From Spirochaetales bacterium (lineage in GTDB: Bacteria > Spirochaetota > Spirochaetia > Treponematales > UBA12059): a DNA stretch of 49,401 bases. Below the pieces are notes generated by a model. That model saw nothing but the letters and a program-made list of their open reading frames with translations, was not told the origin of the DNA and ran no database searches. The stretch lies in the NCBI GenBank assembly GCA_016926955.1, contig JAFGNN010000042.1, positions 1 through 49,401 on the forward strand, written 5' to 3'. A program made the position numbers and the translations under genes. Shown here piece by piece: positions 1 through 9,900 of the stretch. The first letter of the stretch is position 1. Each line of letters begins with the position of its first letter.

Positions 1-2
1 GG

Positions 3-3000
3 GGTGGAGGACTCCACGTGCTGGACCCCGAGACGGGCGCCACTCGCTCCTACCGCGCGACCAAGGCCCTCGGCGCCCTTCCCCACGACGTCGTGTATTC
101 CATCCTGGAGGACGCGTCGGGAGAACTGTGGATCGGAACCAACGGCGGAGGCATCGCGCGCATTGACCGCACCCGCCGTTCCTTCAGCGCCTGGGCCGCG
201 AACCCCTCCGATCCGGCCGCCCTGCCCGACGGGAAGGTCCTTTCCATCCATGTCGACTCGCGACGCTGGCTCTGGGTCTCGATCTACGGGAACGGCGTCC
301 ACGCGCTGGCGCCGGGAGCCTCCGCCTGGCGGCACTACCGCCACGACCCCGGGGACCCGGCGAGCCTGGCCGACGACACCTGCAACCTGATTTACGAGGA
401 CGGCGGCGGCAGGATCTGGATCGCGACGAACCAGGGCCTTTCGCGCCTCGTCGACCGCGAGAGCGGGCTCTTCGACAACCTCAAGTCCCCGACGGACGGC
501 TCTGACGGCCTCTCCGACAGCATCGTCTACGCGGTGCTCGAGGACGGGAGCGGCGGCTACTGGATCGGCACCTACCTGCGCGGCCTCGACCGCTGGAACC
601 CGCTGACGGGAACCTTCGAGCACTACGCCTACGATCCCGACGACCCCGGATCGATTCCCGACAACCTGGTGAACGCGCTCGCCTACGACGCGAAGGGCCG
701 GCTCTGGGTCGGTACCAACAACGGCCTGGCTCGCTTCGAGGACGGCCGCTTCATCCGTTACGCGCACTCGGTGGACGATCCCTCGGGCATCTCCAACAAC
801 TCGATCCAGCGCCTGCTGCTCGATTCCCGCGACAGGCTCTGGATCACGACGCGCGGCGGCGGCCTCATGCGCTACGAAGAGGATGAGGACCGCTTCACGC
901 ACTACATGCGCAAGGAAGGCCTGCCGAACAACATCGTCTATTCGGTGCTCGAGGACCGTTCGGGCGACCTCTGGATAGTCACGCAGACCGGCATCGCCCT
1001 TTACGACCGGGAAACCGCCTCGATCAAGCCGGTCACGCTCTACAAGGAACTCGAGAACCAGAACTTCAACGCGGGCGCGGCCGTCGGCCCCGACGGCGAG
1101 CTCTATTTCGGCTCCGTCGGCCTCGTGACCCGCTTCGATCCTTCGCGATACGAGAAGAACACCCACATCCCGCCCGTATACGTGACCGGCCTCGAGGCGG
1201 CCAACCGCCAGCGGCTCGGCGCTCCGTCCTCGTCGGTACCGCGCGACGATCCGATCAGGCTGGCGCACTGGGAGAACTCGGTTTCCTTCACCTTCGCGGC
1301 CTTGGATTTCCGCGACCCCCAGTCCAACCGCTTCGCGTACAAGCTCGAAGGCTTCGACGACGGGTGGGTGCAGGCGGGCGGGCGCCCCTTCGCCACCTAT
1401 ACCAACTTGCGCTCGGGCCGCTATGTCTTCCGTGTCGTCGCGGCGAACAACGACGGCGTCTGGAACGAGACCGGCGCCTCCATCGCGTTCACGGTCGCGG
1501 CCTCGCCCCTCCTCGGCCCCGTCGCCATCCCGCTGTACCTGCTGGCCATCGCCCTCGCCGGCTACGGCGCCGCGACGCTGCGAGCCAACCGCCTGCTGGC
1601 AGCCAAGGTACGCGAATTGACGGAGACGAAGACCGCGCTCGAAGCCGCGAACGCCGAGGCGCTCCGCCTGGCCGCCGAGGCGGAACGCGCCAACCAGGCA
1701 AAGAGCACCTTCGTCGCGATGGTCAGCCACGAGATCCGCTCGCCGATGAACGGCATCGTCGGCATGGCGGAACTGCTGGCACGCACGCGGATCGACGAAC
1801 GGCAAGGCGAATATGTGGAAGCCATACGGTCCTCCGGCGCGACCTTGCTCCGGATCGTGGACGAGATACTCGACCTCTCGCGAGCCGACGCCGACCGCAT
1901 CGTCCTCGAGGCCGCGCCCTACGACCCGCGCGCCCTGATGGAGCGGCTGCGCGCCCTCTACGGAAACCGAGCGCGGAGCAAGGGACTCGAGTTCGGGACG
2001 GCGGTGGGCGAAGACGTGCCGCGGGCCCTTTTGGGCGACCGCCTCAGGATCGAGCAGGTGTTGTCAAACCTGGTGGGCAACTCGGTGAAGTTCACCAGCC
2101 GCGGAAGCGTGCGCGTCGAACTGGAGCTCGATCCGGGCGCCGCGCCGCCGGATGGCTCGGTCGCCCTGCGCTTCCGGGTCGTCGATTCCGGCATCGGCAT
2201 CAAGAGCGACCGCGTCGAGTCGCTCTTCGAGCCGTTTTCGCAGGCGGAACGTTCGACCGCCCGGCTGTTCGGCGGATCGGGGCTCGGGCTGTCCATCTGC
2301 AAACGCTTCGTCGCGCTGATGGGCGGTTCCATCGAGGTCGAGAGCGAGCCGGGCGCCGGCTCCGTTTTCACGGTCCGCGTCGTCCAACCCCTGGCCGATC
2401 CCGACGAGCTCGGGGCGGAGGAGAGCGCAGCGCCCCTCGGCAAGCCGCTCGAGGGCAAGCTGGTGCTGGTGGCCGACGACGACCGCGTCAACCGGCGCGT
2501 CGCCTGCGCCCTGCTCGCCGAGCTCGGCGCGGCCACCGTCGAGGTCGAGTCCGGAGTCGCCGCGCTCGCCGAGCTCTCGCAGACGCGCTTCGACCTGGTG
2601 CTGCTGGACTGCCTGATGCCGGGCATGGGAGGGGGCGAAACCTCGCGCCGCATACGCGATCCCGAGGGCGGCTCGCTCGATCCCGGGGTCCCCGTCATCG
2701 CGATGACCGCCTTCGGCGACGAGGCCGACGCGCGCTCGTGCGCAGGCGAGCAGGTCGACGCGGTGCTGCGGAAGCCGCTCGGGCTGGCCTCGCTGGCCCG
2801 GACGACGGGGGCTTTGCTCGCGCCCGCGGCGGCGGACGGCGACGAAAACGCGGATGAACCGGAGGACACTGACATGCGCGACCAAGCCCAGCCCGCCCCG
2901 GGGGTATTCGAGGCAGAAGAGTTCCGCCGCCGCTACTCGGGCGCGCCGGACGTGGCCAGGGAGATCGCGGCGCTCTACCGCGAGCAGGCGGAACGGGTTC

Positions 3001-3257
3001 CCGTCGAGCTTCAGGCCGCCCTCGAGCGCGGCGACTTCGCCGCCGTGGACGAGACGGCACACCGGATGAAGGGGGCCGCCGGGGCCATCGGAGGACTCTC
3101 CGCGTCGCGCGCGGCCAACGAGCTCATGCTGGCGGCGCGGGCGGCCAAGGGGGGCGGCGACGCGAGCGCCCTGCCCGCGCTGCTCGCCCGGCTACGGACC
3201 GAGCTAGAGGATCTGCGCCGCGCCGTCGACTCGGTGGTGCCGCCGGCAGCGGACTGA
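3..3257 (+). CDS. Propeller-type hybrid sensor histidine kinase with receiver and HPt domains (5' end outside window)
   Basis: The reading frame is open back to base 3 and enters in the middle of a propeller repeat ([11 protein letters not shown]), so the true start lies upstream. Counting from the GTG at 18, residues 1-400 are Reg_prop repeats of the type DGxGxLWIGT. A Y_Y_Y domain follows (about 431-495), then one membrane helix (about 497-520) and a short coiled coil. HisKA carries the phosphorylatable His571 ([12 protein letters not shown]). The HATPase has N box, DSGIGI and GGSGLGLSI motifs. A receiver domain has Asp864 ([11 protein letters not shown]), and a C-terminal HPt has His1015 (HRMKGAAG). 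This is the full phosphorelay of the BvgS/ArcB plan joined to the periplasmic propeller sensor typical of polysaccharide-sensing hybrid systems. The ligand cannot be read. No DNA-binding partner lies next to it on the visible side. Confidence 0.93.
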   Translation, partial: GGGLHVLDPETGATRSYRATKALGALPHDVVYSILEDASGELWIGTNGGGIARIDRTRRSFSAWAANPSDPAALPDGKVLSIHVDSRRWLWVSIYGNGVHALAPGASAWRHYRHDPGDPASLADDTCNLIYEDGGGRIWIATNQGLSRLVDRESGLFDNLKSPTDGSDGLSDSIVYAVLEDGSGGYWIGTYLRGLDRWNPLTGTFEHYAYDPDDPGSIPDNLVNALAYDAKGRLWVGTNNGLARFEDGRFIRYAHSVDDPSGISNNSIQRLLLDSRDRLWITTRGGGLMRYEEDEDRFTHYMRKEGLPNNIVYSVLEDRSGDLWIVTQTGIALYDRETASIKPVTLYKELENQNFNAGAAVGPDGELYFGSVGLVTRFDPSRYEKNTHIPPVYVTGLEAANRQRLGAPSSSVPRDDPIRLAHWENSVSFTFAALDFRDPQSNRFAYKLEGFDDGWVQAGGRPFATYTNLRSGRYVFRVVAANNDGVWNETGASIAFTVAASPLLGPVAIPLYLLAIALAGYGAATLRANRLLAAKVRELTETKTALEAANAEALRLAAEAERANQAKSTFVAMVSHEIRSPMNGIVGMAELLARTRIDERQGEYVEAIRSSGATLLRIVDEILDLSRADADRIVLEAAPYDPRALMERLRALYGNRARSKGLEFGTAVGEDVPRALLGDRLRIEQVLSNLVGNSVKFTSRGSVRVELELDPGAAPPDGSVALRFRVVDSGIGIKSDRVESLFEPFSQAERSTARLFGGSGLGLSICKRFVALMGGSIEVESEPGAGSVFTVRVVQPLADPDELGAEESAAPLGKPLEGKLVLVADDDRVNRRVACALLAELGAATVEVESGVAALAELSQTRFDLVLLDCLMPGMGGGETSRRIRDPEGGSLDPGVPVIAMTAFGDEADARSCAGEQVDAVLRKPLGLASLARTTGALLAPAAADGDENADEPEDTDMRDQAQPAPGVFEAEEFRRRYSGAPDVAREIAALYREQAERVPVELQAALERGDFAAVDETAHRMKGAAGAIGGLSASRAANELMLAARAAKGGGDASALPALLARLRTELEDLRRAVDSVVPPAAD

Positions 3258-3294
3258 AGCCGGTCCCGGCGCGCCACCCCCGCTGCGGGCGCCC

Positions 3295-3321
3295 TTGCCT
3301 ATGCGGACGGCGGGCTATATC
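3295..3321 (+). promoter_or_regulatory. Probable promoter of the VTT-domain gene
   Basis: TTGCCT and TATATC are separated by 15 bp (16 bp if the -35 is read one base earlier). The -10 ends 10 bp before the ATG at 3332, leaving a leader of only a few bases and no Shine-Dalgarno. Confidence 0.4.
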
Positions 3322-3331
3322 CTTCGCGCTC

Positions 3332-4051
3332 ATGGAAGCAGGAAAGCGTCGCCTCGACCTCGTCCGCCGCCTCGCCTTTCCCCTGGTGCTGGCCGCCATC
3401 GGCGCCGCGTTCCTGGCCTGGCGCGAGCCCTTGCTCGAGCTCTCGCGCAACCCCGCCTCGGCCCGTGCCTTCGTCGAAGGTTCCGGGCTCGCCGCGCCGT
3501 TGGCGTTCATGGCCCTGCAGGCCTTCCAGGTCATCGTGTTCCTCGTGCCCGGGGAGTTCGTGCAGATCGCCGGCGGCTACCTCTTCGGCATGTGGGAGGG
3601 CAGCCTCTGGTCGACCCTCGGAATCCTGGCGGGCTCCGCCGCCAATTTCTGGATAGGCCGGGCCCTCGGCAGGCCCTTCATCGAATGGGTGGCCGGCCGG
3701 GAGCGCTTCGAGCGCATGGAGCACGCCACCGCGAGCGGCAAGGCGGCCGCGGCCTTCCTGATCCTGTACGTGCTGCCCGGCTTCCCGAAGGACGTGCTGA
3801 CCTACTTTGCCGGCGCAAGCGGCCTTCCCTTCGTCCTGTTCCTCTCGACCTCGACCCTCGGCCGCCTGCCGGGCATAGTCGGCTCCTCGTTCATGGGCAG
3901 CGCCGCGTTCGAGGGCGACCTGGCCGCGGCGCTCGTAGTGCTTGCGCTGGCGACCGCGCTCTTCGGCCTCGGGCTCGTCTTCCGTGACCGGATCGGGCGC
4001 GCGCTCGGCGAGGCCTTGCGGAAACGCCGCGAAAAGTCCGCTCGCTCCTGA
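3332..4051 (+). CDS. TVP38/TMEM64 (VTT-domain) membrane protein
   Basis: A 239-residue polytopic membrane protein with the VTT/SNARE-associated core. Visible motifs are the FLVPGEFVQIAGGYLFG segment, GSAANFWIGRALG, and the re-entrant LPGFPKDVLTYFAG segment that is diagnostic of the TVP38/TMEM64 branch of the DedA superfamily. At least five hydrophobic segments can be seen, and the C-terminus is basic (RKRREKSARS). Family members are linked to lipid scrambling or undecaprenyl-phosphate and phospholipid flipping; no specific substrate can be assigned. The gene stands alone between the kinase and carD. Its start has no Shine-Dalgarno and sits about 10 bp from a -10 hexamer. Confidence 0.85.
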   Translation: MEAGKRRLDLVRRLAFPLVLAAIGAAFLAWREPLLELSRNPASARAFVEGSGLAAPLAFMALQAFQVIVFLVPGEFVQIAGGYLFGMWEGSLWSTLGILAGSAANFWIGRALGRPFIEWVAGRERFERMEHATASGKAAAAFLILYVLPGFPKDVLTYFAGASGLPFVLFLSTSTLGRLPGIVGSSFMGSAAFEGDLAAALVVLALATALFGLGLVFRDRIGRALGEALRKRREKSARS

Positions 4052-4135
4052 CCCAGCCTCATCGAGGTCCGCGCGGCTTCCGGGCTGCGGGCGGCGAGCC
4101 CGCCTCCCCCACCGGACTTCGCCGCCCCGTCCGAC

Positions 4136-4164
4136 TTGAAAAATCCCCCGGTTTCATCTAGAAT
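4136..4164 (+). promoter_or_regulatory. Promoter of carD-ispD-ispF
   Basis: TTGAAA (4136-4141), a 17-bp spacer and TAGAAT (4159-4164) form a near-consensus sigma-70 promoter in an AT-rich island. The expected start, around 4170, leaves roughly 5 nt before the carD ATG. Confidence 0.75.
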
Positions 4165-4175
4165 AAACGCACGCC

Positions 4176-4676
4176 ATGAAAACCCCCCCCGCCACCGAGT
4201 TTTCCGTCAAGCAGCGCATCGTCTACCCGAGCCAGGGCGTCGGCCTCATAACCGACATCGTGGAGAAGACCCACAAGGACGTCGCTGGCCTCTACTACAT
4301 CATCTACCTGGACTTCTCGGACATGACCGTCATGGTTCCGGTCCAGAAGGCCGCCGAGCTCGGCATCCGCGCGCTGGTCCCGAAGGACGAGGCCGAGCGG
4401 GCGCTCGCGTTCATCGGCGAGGAATACGCGCCGATCCCTTCGGACTGGAAACTCCGCTACCAGATGAACCTGGACCTGCTCAAGAAGGGCTCCGTACTCG
4501 ACATCGCCAGCGTGGTGCGTTCGCTGTACCACCGCTCGAAGGTCAAGGAACTGCCCATCCTCGAGCGCAAGCTCTACGACTCTGCCCTCAACCTTCTGCA
4601 GGACGAGGTCTCCTACTCCCTCGACAAGCCGAAGGACGAGATCGCGGAACTCATCCGGGCGCGGCTCGAGGCCTGA
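4176..4676 (+). CDS. carD: CarD-family transcriptional regulator
   Basis: A 166-residue CarD_CdnL_TRCF protein. The N-terminal RNA polymerase-interacting domain begins FSVKQRIVYPSQGVGLITDI and includes the YYIIYLDFSDMTVMVPV strand region. The C-terminal half is helical (SVVRSLYHRSKVKELPILE), as in CdnL/CarD. Family members bind the RNAP beta subunit and stabilise open complexes, often at rRNA promoters. The ATG at 4176 is the only sensible start: it lies 11 bp after the -10 hexamer and has no Shine-Dalgarno, so the mRNA is likely leaderless or nearly so. The carD-ispD-ispF order matches what is known from treponemes, where ispD and ispF can be fused. Confidence 0.92.
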   Translation: MKTPPATEFSVKQRIVYPSQGVGLITDIVEKTHKDVAGLYYIIYLDFSDMTVMVPVQKAAELGIRALVPKDEAERALAFIGEEYAPIPSDWKLRYQMNLDLLKKGSVLDIASVVRSLYHRSKVKELPILERKLYDSALNLLQDEVSYSLDKPKDEIAELIRARLEA

Positions 4677-4724
4677 CGCGATGGGCGCGGAACCTGCCCG
4701 GTTCCCGCCGGGAGCCCGATAGCC

Positions 4725-5390
4725 GTGGACGCGGCGGTGCTGGTCGCGGCGGGACGCTCCGCGCGCTTCGGCGGCCTCAAGAAGGAATACCGTCCCCTCG
4801 GCCCGGGCATAGTCCTCGACGCGTCCCTGCGCGCCCTCCTTTCTTTGCCGAGCGTCGGTAAAATCGCCCTCGCGCTGCCCCCCGGCGGCCTCGAAGAGGC
4901 CCGCGGCTGGCTCGATCCCGCGCTGGCCGCCGAGGAAGGCGGCAGGCTCGTCCTCGTCGAAGGCGGAGCCGAGCGCGCCGATTCGGTCAGGCTCGCCCTC
5001 GAGGCGCTCGAACCCTGGTCGCCCTCCACCGTGCTCGTGCACGACGCCGCCCGGCCCTGGGCGACAAGGGAGCTCTGCCTCGCCGTCCTCGAGCTCGCGG
5101 CCGAGAAGGGCGCCGCGCTTCCCGTCGTGCCTCCGGTCGACACCATCAAGCGCGTGGATGCGGAAGGTCGCGTCCTCGAGCACCCGAGCCGCGCCACGCT
5201 CGGCGCCGCCCAGACGCCGCAGGGCTTCCGCTTCGCCCCGTTGCTCGCGGCGCACCGCCGGGCCGCCGCGGAAGGGACTCTATCCACCGACGATTCCGAG
5301 CTCTGGGCCCGCTACGAGGGCCCCGTATTCACCGTCACGGGGGAGCGGGCGAACCGCAAGATCACCTTCCCCGAGGATCTCCTTCCATGA
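4725..5390 (+). CDS. ispD: 2-C-methyl-D-erythritol 4-phosphate cytidylyltransferase
   Basis: A 221-residue IspD, the third step of the non-mevalonate isoprenoid pathway (MEP + CTP to CDP-ME). The nucleotide-binding loop AAGRSARFGGLKKEY, the VLVHDAARPW motif and TLGAAQTPQGFR are all present. Translation starts at GTG 4725, preceded by GGGAG at about 11 bases; upstream ATGs are out of frame. It follows carD by 48 bp, and its stop overlaps the ispF start by 4 bp (ATGA), implying translational coupling. The first and committed enzyme, Dxs, is encoded at 35.6-37.6 kb in the same window. Confidence 0.95.
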   Translation: MDAAVLVAAGRSARFGGLKKEYRPLGPGIVLDASLRALLSLPSVGKIALALPPGGLEEARGWLDPALAAEEGGRLVLVEGGAERADSVRLALEALEPWSPSTVLVHDAARPWATRELCLAVLELAAEKGAALPVVPPVDTIKRVDAEGRVLEHPSRATLGAAQTPQGFRFAPLLAAHRRAAAEGTLSTDDSELWARYEGPVFTVTGERANRKITFPEDLLP

Positions 5391-5878
5391 GCGGGCGAGA
5401 ACTCCGGATCGGCGAAGGGTGGGACGTCCACCGCCTCGTTGAAGGGCGTCGCCTGTTGCTCGGCGGGGTGGATATCCCGTTCGAGCGCGGCGAGCTCGGC
5501 CATTCCGACGGCGACGCGCTGCTGCACGCCATCACCGACGCCCTGCTCGGCGCCGCCGCGCTCGGCGACATCGGATCGCACTTTCCGCCCTCGGACGCCC
5601 GCTGGAAGGACGCGGACTCCCTCGCCCTGCTCGCCGAAGCGGCCGCCCTGGTCTCCGCGTGCGGTTGGCGCATCGTAAACCTCGACTGCACGGTGTGCAT
5701 CGAACGCCCGCGCCTCAGACCCCACGTCGACGCCATCAGGGAACGCGTGTCGGACGCGCTCGGCATCGAGGCGGACCGCGTCTCGGTCAAGGCGAAGACC
5801 TACGAGGGACTCGGACCTGTCGGATCAGGCGAGGCGGTGGAAGCGCGCGCGGTGGTCCTGATCGACCGCACGCGTTAG
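5387..5878 (+). CDS. ispF: 2-C-methyl-D-erythritol 2,4-cyclodiphosphate synthase
   Basis: A 163-residue IspF, which cyclises CDP-ME 2-phosphate to MEcPP. Metal ligands are visible in GEGWDVHRL (Asp and His) and in the conserved HSDGDALLHAITDALLG block. The DIGSHFPPSD and KAKTYEGLGPVGSGEAVEARAV segments complete the family signature, although the usual Asn in KxNEGLG is Tyr here. Two-gene coupling with ispD (4-bp ATGA overlap) replaces the ispDF fusion found in some relatives. The gene ends the operon; the next gene is convergent, and the 91-bp gap has no clear terminator. Confidence 0.95.
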   Translation: MSGRELRIGEGWDVHRLVEGRRLLLGGVDIPFERGELGHSDGDALLHAITDALLGAAALGDIGSHFPPSDARWKDADSLALLAEAAALVSACGWRIVNLDCTVCIERPRLRPHVDAIRERVSDALGIEADRVSVKAKTYEGLGPVGSGEAVEARAVVLIDRTR

Positions 5879-5969
5879 GCACTGTCACGGGGCTTCCGGG
5901 CGGGGTTCGACGCGAGGCGCGGCCCTGGATGCGGCCGATGCGGCCGGCAGCGCACGAAACCGGCGCCGC

Positions 5970-6869
5970 TCAGTCCCGATCTGCGAACAGGGCCGCCACG
6001 GCCGGATCGTGGAAGAGCTTCGCGTACTTGCGCGCGGACAAGCCCAGCTTGTCCTTCAGGTCCGGATCGGCGCCGTAGCGGAGCAGGAGTTCCGCGAGGC
6101 CGGGATCGTTTCGGCCGACGGCGATGACGAGAGCCGTCTGTCCGTCCTTGCTGCGCAGGTTCGGATCGGCGCCGCGCTTCAGAAGGTATTCGGCAAGATC
6201 GGCGTTTCCTGTATGCGCGGCGTCGCAGAGGGCCGTATAACCGCGGTCCTCCGCCTGCAGATCCACCGAGGCTCCCGAATCCACGAGCAGCTCGACCACG
6301 GAGCGATGCCGCGAGCGCGCCGCCAGGCAGAGGACGGGAACCCCGCTCCGGTCGCGCGAATCCGCGGGGAAGCCCGCGTCGAGGAAGAGCCCGACGGCGC
6401 GGACGTCGCCGTCGGAGGCGCAGGCCGCGAAGGCGTCCGCGTGGAAACTCACGCCCCGCTCGAGCAAGGCGCTCCGCGCGAGCCTTCTCCGCTCGCGCAC
6501 GAGGTATTCGGCCTTGCCCGCCTCGAGGTGCATCGCGAGCGCGTCGAGCTCATCGTGACAGCGCTCCTTCCCGATGAAGCCGGGCACGCGCGTCGCGGGA
6601 TCGGGCCGGTAGCAGGCCAGCGGGCGGCCTTTCCCCTGGGCCCATCCCGCTGCGAAGGCGAGCCACGCGGAATCGGCGCTGGCTTGTGTCAGGATCGCGA
6701 CAAAATGCGACGAATGGCCGAGCGCGGTCTCGATGCGTGCGGCGTTCTCATCCCGCCAGGCTGGACTCAGCTTGAGGCCGCGCCCTTCCAGGCCGACGTC
6801 CCTGAGCGCGCCCAGCACGGACACGAGTAAGTGGGCGTCTTCGGGTCCGACCAGCACCGCAACGTTCAA
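5970..6869 (-). CDS. Ankyrin-repeat protein with TIR-like N-terminal domain
   Basis: A roughly 299-residue protein. The first 110 residues (VAVLVGPEDAHLLVSVLGAL, then SSHFVAILTQASADSAWLAF) resemble a TIR/TIR-like flavodoxin fold: the SSHFVAILT strand plus the SAW helix correspond to the vlvllSxxyxxSxWc region. The Glu that TIR NADases carry after the Trp is absent, so enzymatic activity is unlikely. Residues from about 150 onward are four to five ankyrin repeats (GYTALCDAAHTGNADLAEYLLKRG type). I prefer the TTG at 6869 because AAGGA lies 6 bases upstream; another TTG at 6887 extends the frame by six residues without a ribosome site. The function is unknown. It is the downstream neighbour of the DnaE paralogue in the same orientation. 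Confidence 0.8.
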   Translation of the reverse strand: MNVAVLVGPEDAHLLVSVLGALRDVGLEGRGLKLSPAWRDENAARIETALGHSSHFVAILTQASADSAWLAFAAGWAQGKGRPLACYRPDPATRVPGFIGKERCHDELDALAMHLEAGKAEYLVRERRRLARSALLERGVSFHADAFAACASDGDVRAVGLFLDAGFPADSRDRSGVPVLCLAARSRHRSVVELLVDSGASVDLQAEDRGYTALCDAAHTGNADLAEYLLKRGADPNLRSKDGQTALVIAVGRNDPGLAELLLRYGADPDLKDKLGLSARKYAKLFHDPAVAALFADRD

Positions 6870-6980
6870 ACGCCGTTCCTTGAGCAAGCTGTTTGGCGAC
6901 GGGACCCGGCGCGAAGCCGCGTTCCGTACCGCGCGACGCTTCCAGCATAGTCCTTCCGGAAGCGGCGCGCGAGTGTACGC

Positions 6981-9900
6981 TCAGGCGCCGCGACGCGGAC
7001 GGTCCAGCGCGAAAGCATCCTCGACATGCACGGCGACGGCGCCGAGCTCCGCGCGCGGCTCGCCGACCACGAGGACGGCGTCGTGCTCTTCCAGCATCGG
7101 CACGAGGCGAGTCCACGCTTGAGGAAAAAGGACCGCGTCGAAAAGGCCGAAGGAGTCCTCGAAGGTGGCGAAGCACATGGCGTCGCGCCGCTTCGTGACC
7201 ACCTCCTTGCGCGCCGCCGCCACGCCGGCTATCGAAACCCTCCGCCCGAGCGAACCCGCGAGCGCGCGTGAATCCACGAGCGGCGGAAGGGAAAGCCGCG
7301 AGACCGCCGCGCGCGCGCGCGCGGCGAACAGTTCCGCCGGCGCGCTGGACGCCACGAAGCCGAGGGTCTCCGCCTCGGACGCCAGGGCGAGGCGCCGGCC
7401 GTGCTCCGCGAGCCCCGCGGGCGCCTCCCAGGTGGGGAAGAGCGCCTCGCCCGCGCCCTCGCCGAGCGAGCGCCAGCGATGCCAGGCCCAGAGCAGGTGG
7501 GCGCGCGCCGCCCTCGGTCCGCCCGGTTCGAGGGGCAGGCCGTCGAGGCAACCGGAAAGGATCCAGGCGCGCGCGGTCTCGCGGTCGGGCCGGGTCCGAT
7601 CGAAGAAGTCGATGGCTCCGCGGAAGGGTCCGCGCGCCGAGCGCGAGGCGACGACGGCCTCGGCGAAGGCGCGCGGCGCCGAGCGGATCTGCGCGAAGCC
7701 GATGCGGAGCGCCGCTTCCCCCCCGGCCCCGGGCTCGGGACGCTCGACAGTCCACAGCACCTCGCTCCGGTTCGCGTCGGGCGGCAGGAGCGACAGGCCC
7801 ATGCGCCTCGCCTCGCCCGCGTAAACCGAGGTGCCGTAGAAGCCGCCGCCGTTGTTGATGACCGACACGATGAACTCCGCCGGACGGTTCGCCTTGAGCC
7901 AGGCCAGGCGATACGACACGAGGGCATAGGATGCCGAGTGCGCCTTGCAAAACGAATAGCCGTCGAAACTGGCCATCATCTCCCAGAGCTGGCGCGCCTC
8001 GCGTTCGCGCGCACCGCGCGCGGCGCAGCCTGCCATGAAGCGCGTGCGGAAGCGCAGCAGGGACGGCGCCTTGCGCTTCTTGGTCAGGGCCTTGCGCAGC
8101 GCGTCCGCCTCGACCGCGTCGAAACCCGCGGCGGCCATTGCCACGCGCGAGACGTCCTCCTGGTAGACCATGACGCCGTGAGTCTCCGCGAGCGCCTCCT
8201 CGACGGCCGAGGACAGGCGGCGCCACTTCTTGCCGTGCAGGCGCGCGACGTACTCGTCCACGAAGCGGTTGGCCGCGGGCCGTATGATCGAGCTGGCAAC
8301 AACCAGGTGGCGGTAGTCGGCCGTCCCCATCTTGCGGAGCAGCCGCCGCGTGGCCGGACTTTCTATGTAGAAGACGCCCACCGTGTCGCCCCTCTCGACC
8401 AGGGCGCGGGCGGACGCCTCGTCCACCGGGTCGAAACGCTCCCACGAGAGCGGATAACGGGTGCCGTCGTGAGGGGCCGCGTCCGCCGCCCGCGCGCCCG
8501 TTCCGTTCCCTTCCCTTCCCGCACCCCCCGGACCCGAACCCCGGGCAGTCCCTCCCCGCCCCGCCCCGTCCGAGTCCGCGTCGCGGAGCGGACGTTCCGC
8601 CTCCCAGGCCCGGTTCGCGAGCTCCATGCCGTCGCGCAGCACCGCGAGCGAACGGTTCCCGAGCAGGTCTATCTTGACCAGGCCGGCGCGCTCCGCGCCG
8701 TCCTTTTCCCATGCGATGACCGGATAGCCGAGAGGCGACTCCTGCACGTGCACGTAATCTTCCAGGGGACCGCCCGTGATGATCATGCCGCCGGGGTGCG
8801 TTCCGATGTAGCGGGGAGTCCCGCGGACGAGGTCGGCGAGGCGGGCCAGCTCATCGGGCAACGCGCCGGGCCCCTTGAGCCGCGCCTCGCGCGAGAGGCG
8901 CGCGATCTCGTCCGTCGCGATACCGAGGGCCAGTGCCGGCTCGCGGATGGCGCTGCGTCCGGAGAAGCCGCAGTGGTCGGCCACCAGGGCCGAACGCCCG
9001 GGGTTCTCCGCCAGCACGGACCGTATCAGGGCTGGCCGCTCGTCCCAGGGAAAGTCCACGTCGATGTCCGGCGGATCCGTGCGTCCTTCGTTCAGGAAGC
9101 GCTCGAAAAAGAGGTCGTGCTCGAGCGGGTCGACGTGGGTGATGCCGAGCAGGTAGGAGACCAGGCTTGACGCGGCGCTGCCCCGACCGCACGTGCGCGG
9201 GCAGCGCGAGACGATGTCGCGCACCACGAGGAAGTAACCCGCGAAGCCCTTGTCGCCGATGATGCGAAGCTCGCGCCCGAGGCGTGCCACCAGGTCGGGG
9301 CGCGAAGCGCCCTCCGCTCCGTAGCGCCGGGGCACGCCCTCGCGGCACGCCGCGGCGAGGGCCGCGCGGGCCTCCGCCTCCGGTAGGCCGCGCCAGGCCG
9401 GGAAGACCGGCGTCTGCGAGAAGAACGAGCCGGCGGGCGCGGCCGCCTCCGCCAGAGCGCGGGCATTGTCGAGGGCCTCCGGAAAAGCCGAAAGACGTCC
9501 CGTCAGGCCTGCCGCGTCGACGAAGTCGCACTCGGACCCCGGCGCGGCCCTGCCGGTCGCGGCGCGCAGGGCGGCGAGGGTCTGCCGAGCCTCGATGGCC
9601 TCGAGCAGTTCGGCGCGTTCGCGGTCGTCCGGGTCGAAGAAACGGGCGTCGGAGCCCGCGAGCGGCGGCAGGCCGAGCTCCGATCCGAGCCGCGCCAGAG
9701 CCGCCTGCGGACGCCCGGCCTCCAGTAGCACGAAGGGCTGCCGGCCCGGTCCCCGGCCGCCGGCGCCGTCCGAGGCGGCTCGGGCGAGGGCGGCCAGGAC
9801 GCCCGGCTCCGACGAGGCCAGCGCCAGGCCCTCCCAGCCCTCCGAGGCCAGGTCGGCGACCGGGTCCCACGGCGCCGCTCCGAGCCTCGCGCGTCCGGCG

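Noticed and set aside
1958-2875. Long open frames antisense to the hybrid kinase (and similar ones opposite most genes)
   Set aside because: They are a by-product of GC-rich third positions; they have Ser/Arg/Ala-rich composition, no domains, and lie opposite well-supported genes.
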